Part shown: one piece after another, positions 23,185 to 34,837 of the stretch
Numbering within the stretch: position 1 is the first letter of the stretch
Layout of the letters: every line of letters begins with the position of its first letter
From: Euleptes europaea
Lineage: Eukaryota; Chordata; Lepidosauria; Squamata; Sphaerodactylidae
NCBI RefSeq assembly: GCF_029931775.1
Contig: NC_079331.1
Span: forward strand, 24,367,720-24,431,719
Direction of reading: 5' to 3'
DNA length: 64,000 bases
Notes under the pieces: generated by a model
The model's database searches: none
Told to the model about the DNA's origin: nothing
The model's input: only the letters and a program-made list of their open reading frames with translations
Position numbers and translations under genes: made by a program

Positions 23185-23260
23185 GGGTTGTGTAAAAATT
23201 TCTCAGGTGAAAAGGGGTCACGAGTGGAAAAAGTTTAAGAAGCCCTGGTCTAGAAGATAA
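23185..23260 (-). repeat. hAT-like terminal fragment
   Basis: The text GGGGTCACGAGTGGAAAAAG followed by TTTAAGAAGCCCTGGTCTAGA is the reverse complement of a common hAT MITE terminus (CAGGGCTTCTTAAAC). The other end was not found. Confidence 0.4.
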
Positions 23261-23727
23261 CCCTACCTTCCATATTTCTGTTACCGTCTTTTGAACCAGT
23301 TTCCAGAATACCTGACACAAGTCCACCATGTATGCTGAAAACCTGCCCTTTTCACTAAACAGAAACATTCGATCACCAGACACATTAGATTAACTAGTCT
23401 CCAGGGAGAAACACCATTGACTGGCCATTTTAAAGCAGTTTAATCTGCAGAGTGAGTGAGAAGAACCTTTAATGTAAAAATACATACACACACAGATGTC
23501 TTTTGTGCTGTTTTTGAATGTAACTCTTACATGGCCCAGAGTTCACATCAACTTGGGAAAGGAGTTGTTAATTAATCAATTTAAAACATCCGAATTTCTA
23601 CAAACTCCCCTCTGTGCATTTATAAGGACAAAAAGCGATTTTGACTACAAACAGATGAATGTCCACATTTTCTTTCTATTTATATTTGCCTCTTCATAAA
23701 GAATGACACTATTGCCTCTAATTAAAT

Positions 23728-23994
23728 CACTGGTTCCCAACCAGGGGTCCGCGAGAACTAAATTAAGGTCCATGAAACAAAGTTATAAACCCATAATACA
23801 TTAATATTTTCAACTAAAAGTTCTCTATTATAAAAATATATATTCAAATATTATTCTAAGTTTAATGTTTAACTAACAGTTATGATTAAAGTTTATTTTC
23901 AAATTCTATTAATTTTTATTTTGAACCTTGGGGTCCCTGCACCGAACAAAAAAGTCCTAGTGGTCCCTGGTCAAAAAAAGATTGGGAACCACTG
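23728..23994. mobile_element. hAT MITE with perfect 8-bp target-site duplication
   Basis: The 267-bp element starts CACTGGTTCCCAACC and ends GATTGGGAACCACTG, giving terminal inverted repeats of about 15 bp with two mismatches. AATTAAAT is duplicated exactly on both sides (23720-23727 and 23995-24002). The AT-rich interior has no coding capacity, so it depended on a transposase supplied elsewhere. Confidence 0.92.
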
Positions 23995-24699
23995 AATTAA
24001 ATACATCATAGCCTGATTTCCCCCCAATGCTTGAATTCCTCATTTTGTTTTTTTAAATCAAAGTCAGACAGCACAAACATGATGGCTTCCAAGGTACATC
24101 TGCTGAACTGGAACACACTTTGGAATCAAAAGAATGTACAGTATTTGAGGAAGAACTGCTTTCACTTCAAACACGATGAGAGCCAAGGAATCATATCGTA
24201 TTATTGGGGAGACTTCAGAAACCACCCATGGTCTCTCCTGACACACTTGGGTCAAGGGAGCACTAAAAATCACACTCGATGTCACTTTAGATTGTTGACT
24301 TAGCACTGACCGAGGCACCTCCAGTATTTCTGCTCCTTTTACATGCCAAAAGGCCTGTTTGGGGCTCCCACCGCTTCCCATCATGGAATCATCTGTAACC
24401 TGTACAACTTGAGAGGTTTGTTCTGTCCAGCACAACTTGGCCCTCAATCAGTCTGCATGACGCCTTCTCTGCTCTGCCAGGAGGCGGTTACATCTGCAAA
24501 CTTGGGAGGGGGGGAAATCTTACCTTTTCTGCTTCTCCCCCCCCCCTTTATTTTTACTGTATTTGTTTTATTAGATGTATGTCGTGCACTTTTTCTGGCC
24601 AAACCCAAGTCCAGACTAAAGAAAAATTTGGAGGGGGGGGGGGGCAAAATGCGTTGTGATGCTTCGGTCACCGCCTTACCCTTGGCTTTCGGCTTCTTT

Positions 24700-25930
24700 T
24701 CAAGGATCAGCAAAACTACCTGCAATTTCTCTATCGCTAGTTGGAGAGTATTGTGGGAAAGCGGGAACGGGAGGCCAGCTGCAAGAACGGGCAGGTGCTG
24801 GAAACCCCAGCCGGAAGGACCAGGATGGGGACTTCTCACCTGGCACCGGTGAGACTGGTTGAGCCCATCCAGGGAGGGAGGGAGCGAGGGCACGCCCCCC
24901 CCACACCCACCCACGCCCTTCTTCCCGCCATGAGGCCTGCATCCCGTGCAATCCCTCCCCACCCGCCGCACTCCCTCCCCGCCAGGATCCCTCCGGGGTG
25001 TCCCGCTAAGCGCACTCCTGCCCCGAGCAGGCGGGGCTGGCAAAGCGCGCCCAGCTCCTCGCCCCCGCCTCCTCCCAGGCCCGCGAGAGAGAAGCCCGGA
25101 CGCCCCCTTCCCTCCCTCCCTCCCCGGGGACCTCCAGAGGGCAGAGAGACGCTCCCCCGGGGGGGGGGGGAAGGACGCGGCACCGGCGCCTCCGCGGAGG
25201 GCCAAGTCCCCCGGGGCCTCCTCCCCGGCGCGGGGCGAAGGTCCCGCTCCAAACCCGCCCCCGGGCCACACGCAAGCCCTCGGGCGGGGACCCCGCCCCC
25301 GGCTCCCCACAGCCCGCCGCCGCCGCCCTCCTCCTCCACAGCGCCTGGGGACCAGCGGGGGGTCCGCGAGGCCTCCAGGCAACCCTCCCTCGGAAGGGGC
25401 GCGCCCCCCCCACTTCCCCTCAGAGCCAGCCGGCCCGCCGGCCCCCGCCCCACTCACCCCGCCGAGGCTGCCTCCGCCTCCGCCGCTGCCTCCCCCTCCT
25501 CCTCCGCCGGGCGCCGCCTCCGGCCACCTCAGGCGGGACTTGAGGCTCTTCATGCCGCCGCCGCCGCCGTCGTGGCGGGAGCCGACTCGGGCCGCCGCGC
25601 CGCCGCGCCCGGCCGCCTGGCCCGGCCGCCACGCCCCCTCCGCACGGGGGCCCAATCGGGGGGCCGTGACACGCCGGCTCTGGGCGGCGGGGCGGGACTT
25701 CCTCCGCCCGCTTGTTTGGGCTGGGCGGCCACGCCCCCTCGCCGGCACGTGGGAGGCCCCGCCCCTCGGCTGCGCGGCGGGGACGGGGGGAGGGGGCTCC
25801 GGTGGCACATTCTCACGTGCAAACGCGTGCGCGGTCTGGTGGGGGTAGAAGACCCCCCAACCCTTCCCATAAGTGTTCCAGCCTGCTCTAGTTGCTGCCG
25901 GGCTCCGAGCAAGACACGGAGGGCCCCCCG
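24700..25930. promoter_or_regulatory. Large CpG island, probable promoter
   Basis: About 1.2 kb of very GC- and CpG-rich sequence, including GGGCGG boxes and an ACGTG-containing stretch near 25745-25820. The minus-strand exon candidate at 25458-25553 lies inside it, so transcription toward lower coordinates is the likelier direction. A large overlapping pair of 300-520 codon open frames on both strands follows from the scarcity of stops in GC-rich DNA. Confidence 0.75.
25458..25553 (-). CDS. Candidate first coding exon, unidentified gene
   Basis: On the minus strand an ATG at 25553 in a GGCGGCGGC context opens 32 codons beginning MKSLKSRLRWPEAAP, then a Gly/Ser-rich stretch, and ends at a good donor (GGCGGG followed by GTGAGT) in phase 0. 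A basic amphipathic N-terminus followed by a poly-Gly linker, inside a strong CpG island, is typical of a vertebrate first exon. I do not recognise the protein. No second exon was found between here and the left window edge, so intron 1 would have to be long. The alternative is a chance frame in the island. Confidence 0.4.
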
Positions 25931-26074
25931 GCATGCCTCGGGTTGCCAACTCTGGTCTGGGAAACTCCTGGGATTTGGAGGGCGGAAAGTACCCGGGGCG
26001 GGGGGGGGGTTTCACCTAGAATCAGACATTAATTCGGGGGGGGGGGGGAACAAACACTTTTAATGGTATCGATG

Positions 26075-26339
26075 GGTTATTGAATCATAGAGTTGGAAGG
26101 GCCATAGAGGCCATCTAGTCCAACCCCCTGCTCAATGCAGGATCAGCCTAGAGCATCCCTGACAAGTGCTTGTCCAGCCTCTGCCTAAGAACTGCCAGTG
26201 AGGGGGGAGCCTCACCACCTCCCTAGGTAGCTGATTCCATTGCTGAGCAACTCTTACTGTAAAAAAAATTTCCCCTAATATCCAGCCGCTACCTTTCTGC
26301 CCTCAATTTAAACCCATTATTGCAAGTCCTATGATCCTT
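26075..26339 (-). mobile_element. CR1 LINE fragment, 3' part (split by Bov-B)
   Basis: The plus strand reads AATCATAGAGTTGGAAGGGC, CATCTAGTCCAACCCCCTG, the reverse complement of a CR1 3' UTR. The same CR1 copy resumes at 27247 after the Bov-B insertion. Confidence 0.85.
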
Positions 26340-27246
26340 TAAAAGAGATATCTCCCTATCTCTTCAAGCTATATGCAAAACATATAATTAGGAAAGCTGG
26401 GTTAGATTTAGATGAAGGTGGAGTGAAAATTGGAGGGAGGAACATTAATAATTTGAGATATGCTGATGACACATTATTGGCAGAAAATAGTGAAGATTTG
26501 AAACAACTACTGATGAAAGTTAAAAGAGAAAGTGCCAAAGCAGGACTGCAGCTGAACATCAAGAAAACAAAAGTAATGACTACCGGAGAATTACACAACT
26601 TTAAGGTTGACAATGAGGAAATTGAAATTGTTGAAGACTTTCTATTCCTTGGCTCCACCATCAACCAAAAGGGAGACTGCAGCCAAGAAATCAGAAGGAG
26701 ACTGAGACTGGGAAGGGCAGCCATGAAGGAGCTAGAAAAGATTTCAAAGTGTAAGGATGTGTCACAGGCCACCAAGACTAGATTAATTCATGCCATCGTA
26801 TTCCCTATTACTATGTATGGGTGTGAAAGCTGGACAGGGAAGAAAGCTGATAGGAAGAAAATAGATTCCTTTGAAATGTGGTGTTGTAGGAGAGTGTTAC
26901 GGATACTGTGGACTGCCAAAAAAACAAATCAGTGGGATCTAGATCAAATCAAGCCTGAACTGACCCTAGAAGCTAAAATGACTAAACTGAGGGTGTCGTA
27001 TTTTGGTCACGTCATGAGACGACAAGAGCCACTGGAAAAGACAGTCATGCTAGGAAAAGTTGGGGGCAGCAGGAAAAGAGGAAGACCCAACAAGAGATGG
27101 ATTGACTCAATAAAGGAAGCCACAGCCTTCAATTTGCAAGATCTGAGCAAGGCTGTCAAAGATAGGACATTTTGGAGGACTTTCATGCATAGGGTCGCCA
27201 TGAGTCGGAAGCGATTTGACGGCACGTAACACACACACACACACAT
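26340..27246 (+). mobile_element. 5'-truncated Bov-B (RTE) LINE
   Basis: This is the C-terminal part of the Bov-B reverse transcriptase. An open frame of 268 codons (26423-27226) contains the catalytic YADDTLL, the LGSTINQKGDC block, the MYGCESW block and the KRGRPNKRW motif, all characteristic of Bov-B. The frame ends just before the 3' tail (GGGTCGCCATGAGTCGGAAG, TTGACGGCACGTAAC) and an (AC)9 repeat. ATGATCCTTT occurs on both sides (26330-26339 and 27245-27254), a 10-bp target-site duplication. The open frame without stops points to a fairly recent insertion. The same 3' tail is used by the SINEs in this window, which would have been mobilised by this LINE family. Confidence 0.93.
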
Positions 27247-27445
27247 GATCCTTTGCTGCCAACAGGACAGCTCCCTGCCCTCCCTCTCACTGACAGCCCT
27301 TCAAATACTTCAAGAGAGCAATCGTGTCCCCCCCCCCTCAGCCTCTTCTTCTCCAGACTGAACATTCCCAAGTCCCTCAGCCTTTCCTCATAGGGCTTGG
27401 TCTCCAAACCCCTGATCATCCTCATCGCTCTCTTCTTGACCTGTG
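27247..27445 (-). mobile_element. CR1 LINE fragment, ORF2 C-terminal part (split by Bov-B)
   Basis: The minus-strand translation reads KKRAMRMIRGLETKPYEERL, then RDLGMFSLEKKRLRGG, the conserved C-terminal region of CR1 ORF2. Together with 26075-26339 it is one CR1 copy in one orientation. Confidence 0.85.
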
Positions 27446-27449
27446 ACAT

Positions 27450-27975
27450 TGGCAACACACCCCGCGCATTGGACGGGGTATTATGGTACTGAAGAGAAGC
27501 AATAAGAATAATAGTGCTCTCTCTGAAGGTGATTTATGGCGTTGTATGAGATTCCACATTTCAGAAGTAACTTATGACAAAGTGCTTTTATTTGTTCCTG
27601 TAGCAATAACAGGATGAGGCACTAGAATGACAAGATTGCAGGATTCTAAACCAAGTTAAAGCTGTGCATTTTTTTTCATTTCCTAGCTTTTACATAGAAT
27701 CTGCCTATGCTTCTTGGAAGCAAGGCATGTCTGAGGATAATTGGAATTCTTTGTTAAAGTCTTACCGTAATATAAAAGGAAACATAATAAAAAGATCATT
27801 CTTTTAACAAAAACTGGAGTCTTTGAGGATCTTGGCCAAAACGGTTGATAGCATCCCTTACAAATTCCTCTTTGGGATAGGTCTTTCACTTTTCTCTGTG
27901 GACACTCAACAGACACAAAGCAGACTAAATATCAAAATTAGCATGGGGGGGGGAGTGCCCCCTGTGGACATGGTA
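27450..27975. other. Non-coding stretch, nothing recognised
   Basis: No exon or repeat family was recognised. Confidence 0.4.
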
Positions 27976-27984
27976 TGCCATAGA

Positions 27985-28095
27985 GTTTGCCCCTTAAACT
28001 GCCATTTGGTCCAGGGGAACCGATCCCTGTAATCTGGAGATCAGTTGTAATTCTGGGAGATCCCCAGGCCCCATCTGGAGGCTGGCAATGGTATG
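27985..28095 (+). repeat. Interspersed repeat of the 'TCTGGAGATCAGTTGTAATT' type, partial
   Basis: The text CCAGGGGAACCGATCCCTGT, AATCTGGAGATCAGTTGTAA, and GGAGATCCCCAGGCCCC is one end of a short non-autonomous repeat also seen at 38172-38365 (inverted) and in pieces at 25938-26000 and 60332-60690. It is probably a MITE, class not determined. Confidence 0.55.
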
Positions 28096-28099
28096 CATG

Positions 28100-28910
28100 C
28101 CCGCTGCTCTGCTTTGGCCCCCACCACGATTGGTCCGGCACAAAGAGCCTCTTCATCTTGCAGCTAAATAAACCCAGATTAAAAAGGGTTGAACTGGAGA
28201 TGGCTGTGAAGCATTTATTTGCACAAGGCTTAGGCTGCAGCTCCCAGGCTACGGGGAGAGGCGTCTAGACAAGGCACAAGCAGCTTGGCCTGTGAAACCA
28301 GGAAGAACGGCACAAAGGAGAAGCCCAGAAAGGGGAGGGGGAGAAAGCACCAGGTGCGAGCAGAGGAAGGCCGCTGCCTTCTTGGGAGCAGCTGGTGACC
28401 CATGCTCAGGGAAGGACGGGCCTCGCCCAAGGGACAGTGGGGGGGGGGCGCATCCCAGCTCTCCCGAGCTCTGCTCCACAGGATCTCATGCAGCTGCCCC
28501 AGAAAGGAGCTCAGCCTGAGCTGCTGCAAGTCAGCGTCAAGCAATGGTCCTGGGCCAGCTGAGCCCAGGGTTGGACTCAGCCTAAGACAGTTCCGCCTGC
28601 TCCTCACTCGAGTAGTTGGCAGGAACACCTTGGTCTGATCACCCAGAGAGGAGGAGGTGCCACAGAATGAGTCTGGCGTAAAATAGGTCCCAGGAGCAGA
28701 GCCAGAAAAGGCCTGAGATTCTGGGGGCACTTCTGCAGACCTTGAGGTTCTGGGCACTCAAGGCTACCCTTGAGCTCTCCTTTGTAAAAGTTGGACACAT
28801 TTACAGCATCATCCCAAGATATTTTTTCTGAAAGGCTGAGAGTGGCTGAAGATAAGCCCACAGCAGTGGGCTTCACTCTCAGCAGCCTCCCTCCGGCACT
28901 CATGCAGATG
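28100..28910. other. GC-richer non-coding stretch
   Basis: Open frames of 75-175 codons occur on both strands with no recognisable domain. No defensible gene. Confidence 0.4.
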
Positions 28911-28916
28911 TAGAAC

Positions 28917-29130
28917 TTGTTATTTATTCAGCTAGACTCCATCTTTCTCACTGGGACTCAAGGTGAGTCACATGATAGAGGCTTGTACAAAAATAGCGTG
29001 ACACCAACAACACATGAAAACTGGCTTACAAAATTAGACAACTTAAAAACAACAGTGTAACACAATGAGCAATGCAATAAAAGAACAACGCACAGTGGGA
29101 ACAATGTAGTATGTGAATAAATGTACCAGA
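28917..29130 (-). mobile_element. L2-like LINE 3' tail, degraded
   Basis: TTGTTATTTATTCAGCTAGA followed by CTTTCTCACTGGGACTCAAG resembles the reverse complement of the L2-like terminus, with a Lys/Asn-coding A-rich stretch inward. Confidence 0.35.
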
Positions 29131-29419
29131 AATTGTGTAAAACTTACAGACATAAGAACTCAATGGGCTTAGAAGGGCATGACTCTGCTTAGGATGGCAC
29201 TGTAAAACTGTGGTCCTGTTCCCTTAATACCTTCCTCAGCAGCTCCATTTTGCATACTGTGGAAGAACTGAAGTGTGGGGGGCCTTCCTCAGGCAGGCCA
29301 TGCCACCAGGAGGGAGCCACAACAGAAAAAGAAGATGAGCGGGCAGCTATTCATTGTGCCCCTTTGCAGGGTGGCACACCTTCACAAGGCTTTGTTCAAA
29401 TGAACGACGCTTCCACAGC

Positions 29420-29735
29420 AGAGGATACTGGGAGTGGCGTTCCTTTTGAAATGTGTGTCCTAGGCCATGAAGGGCTTTGTGGGTGATAACTGGCATCTTG
29501 AACTCCACGAGTTAATCTATAACCAGTGGAGTGACTGCTGAATTGGTGTGCTGTGCTCTCACCCCCGAGCTTCTGATAGTAAGAGGGCTGCAGCATTCTG
29601 AACCAGATGGCACTTCCAAACGGTCTTCTAGGGCAGACTCAAGTAATGTGCATTACAGTAGTCTAGTCTCAAGGGTACCGCTGCATGAGTCTACAAAGCC
29701 TATTCAGCTGGGTTAAGGCAAGGAGCCATCCTCAG
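29420..29735. repeat. Sauropsid interspersed repeat, unclassified
   Basis: The phrases CCATGAAGGGCTTTGTGGGT, GGGCTGCAGCATTCTGAACC and GCATTACAGTAGTCTAGTCT follow in the order of a repeat that is widespread in squamate and turtle DNA. I cannot assign its class from sequence alone. Confidence 0.45.
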
Positions 29736-29869
29736 TCTGGATTAAACAAAAATAGAAGAAGTGGTCAGCTTCAGGGGTGTCTCTTGGCAGGGATGGACTC
29801 CTTTCCCAGCACAGTGCCTGCTGCCTGCCATGCAATCTGTGGGTCACAATGGCCAGTGTGCCTCTTACT

Positions 29870-30800
29870 GCTCCACTGCGTGGTTGCCAACTCTCTTTCC
29901 CAGCCTGGATCCTACCAGGCCTGCAGTGGCAGGGATGGCTCTACCGGTGGTTCTGCAGCCTACCAGTGCACTTTTCAAAGGCATTGGGAGCCTGGTTGGA
30001 AGAAGAGCACTGCAAACCCATGCATCTGGCTTGCTGTGCACATGCTTGGAGCTGTTCAGCAAATGTGTGGATTGTCGCAGCCATCTGATTGTCGCAGCTT
30101 GTCTGATTGAGGTTTGGTAGCCAGGGTTCAGCACCCCAATCTTGGAAACACACCTTGGGGGGGTCACCCCCTATCACTGCGGGTATTTAATAAGCCTGCT
30201 GGGTGGGGCTAGGAACAAGGGTTGCTGCTATTGTGGGGGGCAACAACGGGCCCCAGGAGTGCAGCCAGGAAGCTGGTCTGAAAGATGGGCATGTGAGGCA
30301 GCCACTCAGCAAAGGTGCCCGATGGAGCAAAACTTTGGCTCTGCCCGGAACTCATCTCTGGGCTGATGCGGAGCTCCTTCCACTGGGTGCTGGTGAGGAA
30401 AGAGGCAACTAGAGATGGGGCTTTTGTAGTGGCGGCACCTTGCCTTTGGTAGGCACTCTCTACTCTCTTGCAGGGGCCAAGCAAAAATATTTACTTTTAG
30501 CCAGGCATGGGGGTTCCATCTTTTCCAGTTGACTGCTTCAGTTTTGTTGTATTGTTTACATTATGAGTCCCCTTGCGCCAGTCTCTGGAGAGGAGACCCA
30601 TGCATTTTCTTTGCCATGGAAGCTCACTGGGCCAATCACATGCTCCCAGCCTAAGCTACGTCACAGGGATGTTGTGGGGATAAAGCGGGGTGTCTCAAAG
30701 GGCTGTGGCTGCATCAGCTTGGCATCTTGCCTGTCCCAGGGGTGGCATCTGCATGCCACACCATGGTTTGTGCCTTGCATGGGGCTGCTATAGATGGCAA
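29870..30800. other. Non-coding stretch, nothing recognised
   Basis: Short open frames only. No exon or repeat family was recognised with confidence. Confidence 0.4.
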
Positions 30801-30805
30801 TGTTA

Positions 30806-31026
30806 GTGTGGTTAAGAGCGTCAGAGTAGAATCTGGCAGACCCAGGTTCGAATCCCCACTCTGCCATGGAGGCTTGCTGGGTGACCTCGGGGCCAGTCAC
30901 ATACTTTCAGCCTAATCGGACTCACAGGGTTGTTGTGAGGATAAAATGGAGGAGAGGAGAACAATATAAGCTGCCTTGGGTCCCCACTGGGGAGAAAGGT
31001 GGGGTATAAATGATGCAAATAAAAAA
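30806..31026 (+). mobile_element. tRNA-derived SINE with L2-like tail (MIR-like)
   Basis: A tRNA-like head (GTGGTTAAGAGCGTCAGAGT, then CAGGTTCGAATCCCCACTCT as B box) is followed by CTGGGTGACCTCGGGCCAGT-like core text, GTTGTTGTGAGGATAAAATG and a terminus GGTGGGGTATAAATGATGCA with AAATAAAA. This is the architecture of CORE/MIR-like SINEs mobilised by L2 LINEs. Confidence 0.75.
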
Positions 31027-31029
31027 AGC

Positions 31030-31925
31030 AGTAAATCATGCCATTCCTGTACACTCTGTGCCTTGGTGTGAGATCCTTGATCGACTCCTCTGTCCTCTGC
31101 TGAGCAAGTACAGAATACCGTCTAGCTGTGCTGCTGGTGTGCCGGCCTCGGCGGCAGTGCCCTGGGCTGCAGGATCTCTGGATCGGGTGGCCCCTGCGTT
31201 CGATAATTCTTAGTAGCTAGACTTGCAATAACTTTTGAACCCGTATTCATCTGACAGGATTAAAAAACAAAAACCTGAGCAGCCCCTCCAGATTAAATGC
31301 CTCGTTGTATACGCTACGGACCTGCCACAATCTGAAAATAATGTCTCTAATTTTATACCTGCCCTGATGCCTCCATGCTTAGAATTCAGCTCATGTTTGC
31401 CGGTGACCTAAAATTATAGCAGGTTGCAGACGTGATATTTATCATTTTAAAAGTAGCTCCTCACTGTTGGGGCCGCTTGGTCTCCCCCCCCTCCGCCTAT
31501 TTGTAGTTTTGAGGGTGGGGGGGACATACCAGCCTGTCCTCCTGTGTCTGGCCTTCGTTGTTTTCCCTCGAGCAGCGTGTGGTCCTGTTACGGAGCAAAT
31601 ACAAATAAGGCAGTGCCTGATGCCCCGTAGCCCAGCCGGCCATCTGACACACGCCGCCAGACATCCCCGGCATGCCCCTTTGGGGTCAAAATCTCCACAT
31701 TGCCCGAAGTCTTCCTATAAGCTGGATGGAAAGCCCATGAGAATCTCCGCTGAAGTTAGAAAGGCCCGTGGTGCTGGGAAGGAGAGGAGGGCTTTTCGCC
31801 CAGAGGGAATGCTCACACGGTCTGCGCTCGCAGAAGGGCTGCGGACAAGCAGCCCCAAAGGGAAACTACCAAGCGCCATTTGCGCACCAGAGACAGGAGA
31901 TCCTTAGTGCACTTCAGCCTCTGCT
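31030..31925. other. Non-coding stretch, nothing recognised
   Basis: An open frame of 146 codons at 31467-31904 (plus) has no domain or splice signals that I can defend. Confidence 0.4.
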
Positions 31926-31934
31926 TACATTGAA

Positions 31935-32135
31935 TAATTCACTTCATATAACCCCCAACAGGCACCCCAAACAGCTTATATTGGTCTCCTCCTTTTATCC
32001 TCACGATGACTCTGGGAGGTAGGGTAGCCTGAGAATGTGCAGCCCAGCAAACTTCGAGGACAGAGTCATCATTCCAACCTGGGTCTCCGAGATCCTAGTC
32101 CAGAACTCTAACCACTACACCACACTGGATCTCAG
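31935..32135 (-). mobile_element. MIR-like tRNA-derived SINE
   Basis: The minus strand reads GTGGTGTAGTGGTTAGAGTT, then CCAGGTTGGAATGATGACTC at the degenerate B box and ends toward CCCAAAGCTGTTTGGGGTGC-like text. It is older and more diverged than the copy at 30806. Confidence 0.6.
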
Positions 32136-32139
32136 GAGT

Positions 32140-33390
32140 TAATCAGACTCCAGAGTGCTTTGCAAGAAAAGAGCCGTCTCTGAGGGAGAGCCCAAAAGGT
32201 GCAAAATTGACATTCAGCTGAGGAACACACAGAAACCTACTGAGGAAGGCGCCCGAGATCCCAGGCATGCCCCACCTCTGAGACTTTTTAGGGCCAGCTC
32301 TCGGAATCAAAGAATGTTAATTACTGCTTATGAGAGATCAGTATTGCTGATCACACTGGATCCCCAACAGGTGAATCTACTCATCCCTGTCCCCCCCCAC
32401 CCCAGTTCTCTGTCTCCTGCACCAGCCCAGCAGCCACCCGACCTGCACTGCGGGGGACGCTGTTCTCCCACCCCCAAGGCCATGCAGACTTGCAGCCGTG
32501 GCACTTACTTTACAAGGATCCCACCTTTTCCTTCTTGGAGTTCTCTTTTGCCTTTGCACCTGTTAAATGTTACAGATATAGCATTGCCCAGTGTGAAAGG
32601 TGGCAGTGGGGGAAGCTGCCCCGGGACTCTGCCATCAGTCATGATGCTTCCAGAACCAAGAGATGAGAACCTCTCTCCCTTTGAGATGCCGCCTGAAGTC
32701 GTTTAACAACCTGCATCGTTCCCAAAAGGCTGTGGCTGCTTCAGTTGATGTTCTCTAGCTGCCTCCGTCTCGTCTCACCTATGATGTGGGGGGGGGGGGG
32801 GAAGCAGGCAATGGGGAGGCGGCAGAGGGTTTTCCACAACCACACCGAGCCGAGATTTGCATCCTGCCCGTGGCATTAGCTCCAGAGCATGAGGCCCCAT
32901 ACAGCTTACACAGCCCCATCTCTCCTCGGCCCCAAGCCAATGACTACTGCCATTAAGCTGGGTGAAGAAAACCAGCTGAGAGCCATTCGAGCAAAGTATT
33001 GGGCTGGGCTGTGGCTGGATGGGATGGAGGGGTTTCTGCCTAACTAAAGGTACCCTGAGGTGCAAAGGAGCAGATTATCACCAAAACATTGATCCATGTT
33101 CTGCTCACCCCACATCTAGGGTGCACATGTCTCTTGGCAACCCATTCTTCTGGAAGCCCATCGGCAAAGGTCAGTCCGAAGCCCTCTCCTGGAGAGTCAA
33201 GCTCGGGGTCCACAACGGGCCCTGCAGTGATTAGCAAACCGGCCGGGCGCTCCGGGTTTCAGGCGAGGACGTGTCATAGGCTTGGGCCCATGCGTGGCTT
33301 TTCGTTGCCTGCTGCAATCGCAATGTGGTTAGGGTGTGGCTGCCTTGGGTTGTAGCCTCACACGTTCCCCCTCCAAAACCACTGCTAGTG
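32140..33390. other. Non-coding stretch, nothing recognised
   Basis: Open frames up to 183 codons (32155-32703, plus) start inside SINE-flanking DNA and show no family resemblance. A run of 12-13 G residues lies near 32787-32800. Confidence 0.4.
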
Positions 33391-33404
33391 GGAGCTTGTT
33401 ATAA

Positions 33405-33570
33405 CTATCACATTTTCACTCTGCCCTCTTCCAAGTGGTTTTCCCCATATTATCCTCACAACCACCCTGTCAGATGGGGCAGAAAGAGCGAGAGCCCAAA
33501 GTCACCCACATGAACTCCACAGTGGAGTGGGGATTTGAACCTGGATCTCTGCACTCCCTGTCTGACACAT
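33405..33570 (-). mobile_element. MIR-like tRNA-derived SINE, partial
   Basis: On the minus strand GAGATCCAGGTTCAAATCCC is a B-box match, followed by CCACTGTGGAGTTC and ATCCTCACAACC-complement text of the MIR-like core. Confidence 0.5.
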
Positions 33571-33574
33571 TTGC

Positions 33575-34825
33575 ACACACATCAGAGCAGGATTCTTGTC
33601 CCTCTCCTGAGAAGCTTCCGGGTTCTGTCCATGTGCTGCTGTCCATGGGACCCCGTGCACAAGATTCGGGGGGGGGGGGAGAGAGATGGGTACCTTGGTA
33701 GGATAGCATCCTTAAGGCATGGTTGCCACATGGCGATTTGAGGAATCTGTTTGCTGCCACTTTTGAGTTCAAGGTAGTATATCTCAGACATAAACAGCAG
33801 AAATGCCGCCATGAGGGCGTTCCTGCTGCCAGGTTAACACGGAAGCGTTGCTGATGCACAAAATTGCAATGTGTGAGTGGCTGCAGAGTTCCCAGGAATG
33901 CTGCAGGTGGGTAAAGCCGGTTTTGCCACTGACTGGGCTGAGGACTGTGGGGCCTTTTAGATGCCCCCCCCCCGATCCTGCATTGAGCACCGGACTATGC
34001 ACAGCAGCACCACCTACAGAGTCCTGACACAACAGTTAGGACCACATTCCTGATTTGGAACTAGAACAAAACGGAGCACACTCAAAATGCAGGAACTAAT
34101 TTACATTTTGGCAAAGAATTATCGTAGTATTTAATTCTTTGAACATGCCAAACGAAGTTTTACATGCACTCCCCAACTCTTAAGTCCAACGCAATCCACT
34201 GCTATGGATATATTAATAGGCCCCATTGCAAACAAATCTGGATTAAGAGAAATAAAATTTTCACAGTTGCTTAAGCTAATTTTGGGCAGGGACCCGCTGA
34301 GGTGCTCAGGAACCCCTTCAGGGCAGAGAAGGGTTCATCTCCAAAGGACTGGGGGCAAAGAACTCGAAATACCAGATCCAGCAGCTGGAGCACCAAGCAA
34401 GACACTTCAGCGCTGAACAACTTCGCCAGCCTCGGTTCACTGTAGTTTTTGCAAATCCTCACAACATCCTGGGTCAAGACCCTCTCAGCCACTCAAAAGC
34501 CCTGTGAAGACCCACAAGTCAAGTATTTCCTTGTGCTTATTTTCAGTCTACTGATAAGGTGGGAAAGAGAGCCTGGACTACCCTGAGAAAAAGTTATTTT
34601 TACTGTCACCAGAACTAGAATTTTCTGTCTGAGCTCCAGCTGAATACCTGAAGCAGCTTCATACAGAGTCAAATCCTTGGTCCCTTGAGCTCCGTATGTT
34701 CTAATCCAACTAGCAACCATTCCCCAAGGTCTGCAGCAGGCCTTTCTCACCACCAGCTACCTGGTCATTTTTGCACCCTAGGCAAGGCTAACTACTTGCG
34801 CTGCCCCCATTGTGAACCAATTTTC
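33575..34825. other. Non-coding stretch, nothing recognised
   Basis: No exon or confident repeat. Homopolymer G at 33668-33679 and C at 33964-33973. Confidence 0.4.
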
Positions 34826-34837
34826 AAAAACAGATGT

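Noticed and set aside
24444-26063. Overlapping open frames of 523 (minus) and 440 (plus) codons
   Set aside because: They arise from stop-poor GC-rich island sequence; composition is Pro/Gly/Arg-rich on both strands with no domain, and the likely exon inside ends at a splice donor after 32 codons.
26423-27229. Host gene encoding a reverse-transcriptase-like protein
   Set aside because: All motifs and the 3' tail belong to the Bov-B LINE, and target-site duplication marks it as an insertion.
30806-30900. tRNA gene
   Set aside because: The A and B box text is embedded in a SINE with a MIR-like core and an L2-like tail; the cloverleaf is not complete.
32155-32706. 183-codon open frame as a novel gene
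   Set aside because: It begins at the edge of a SINE, shows no domain or splice signals, and its composition matches random translation of moderately GC-rich DNA.
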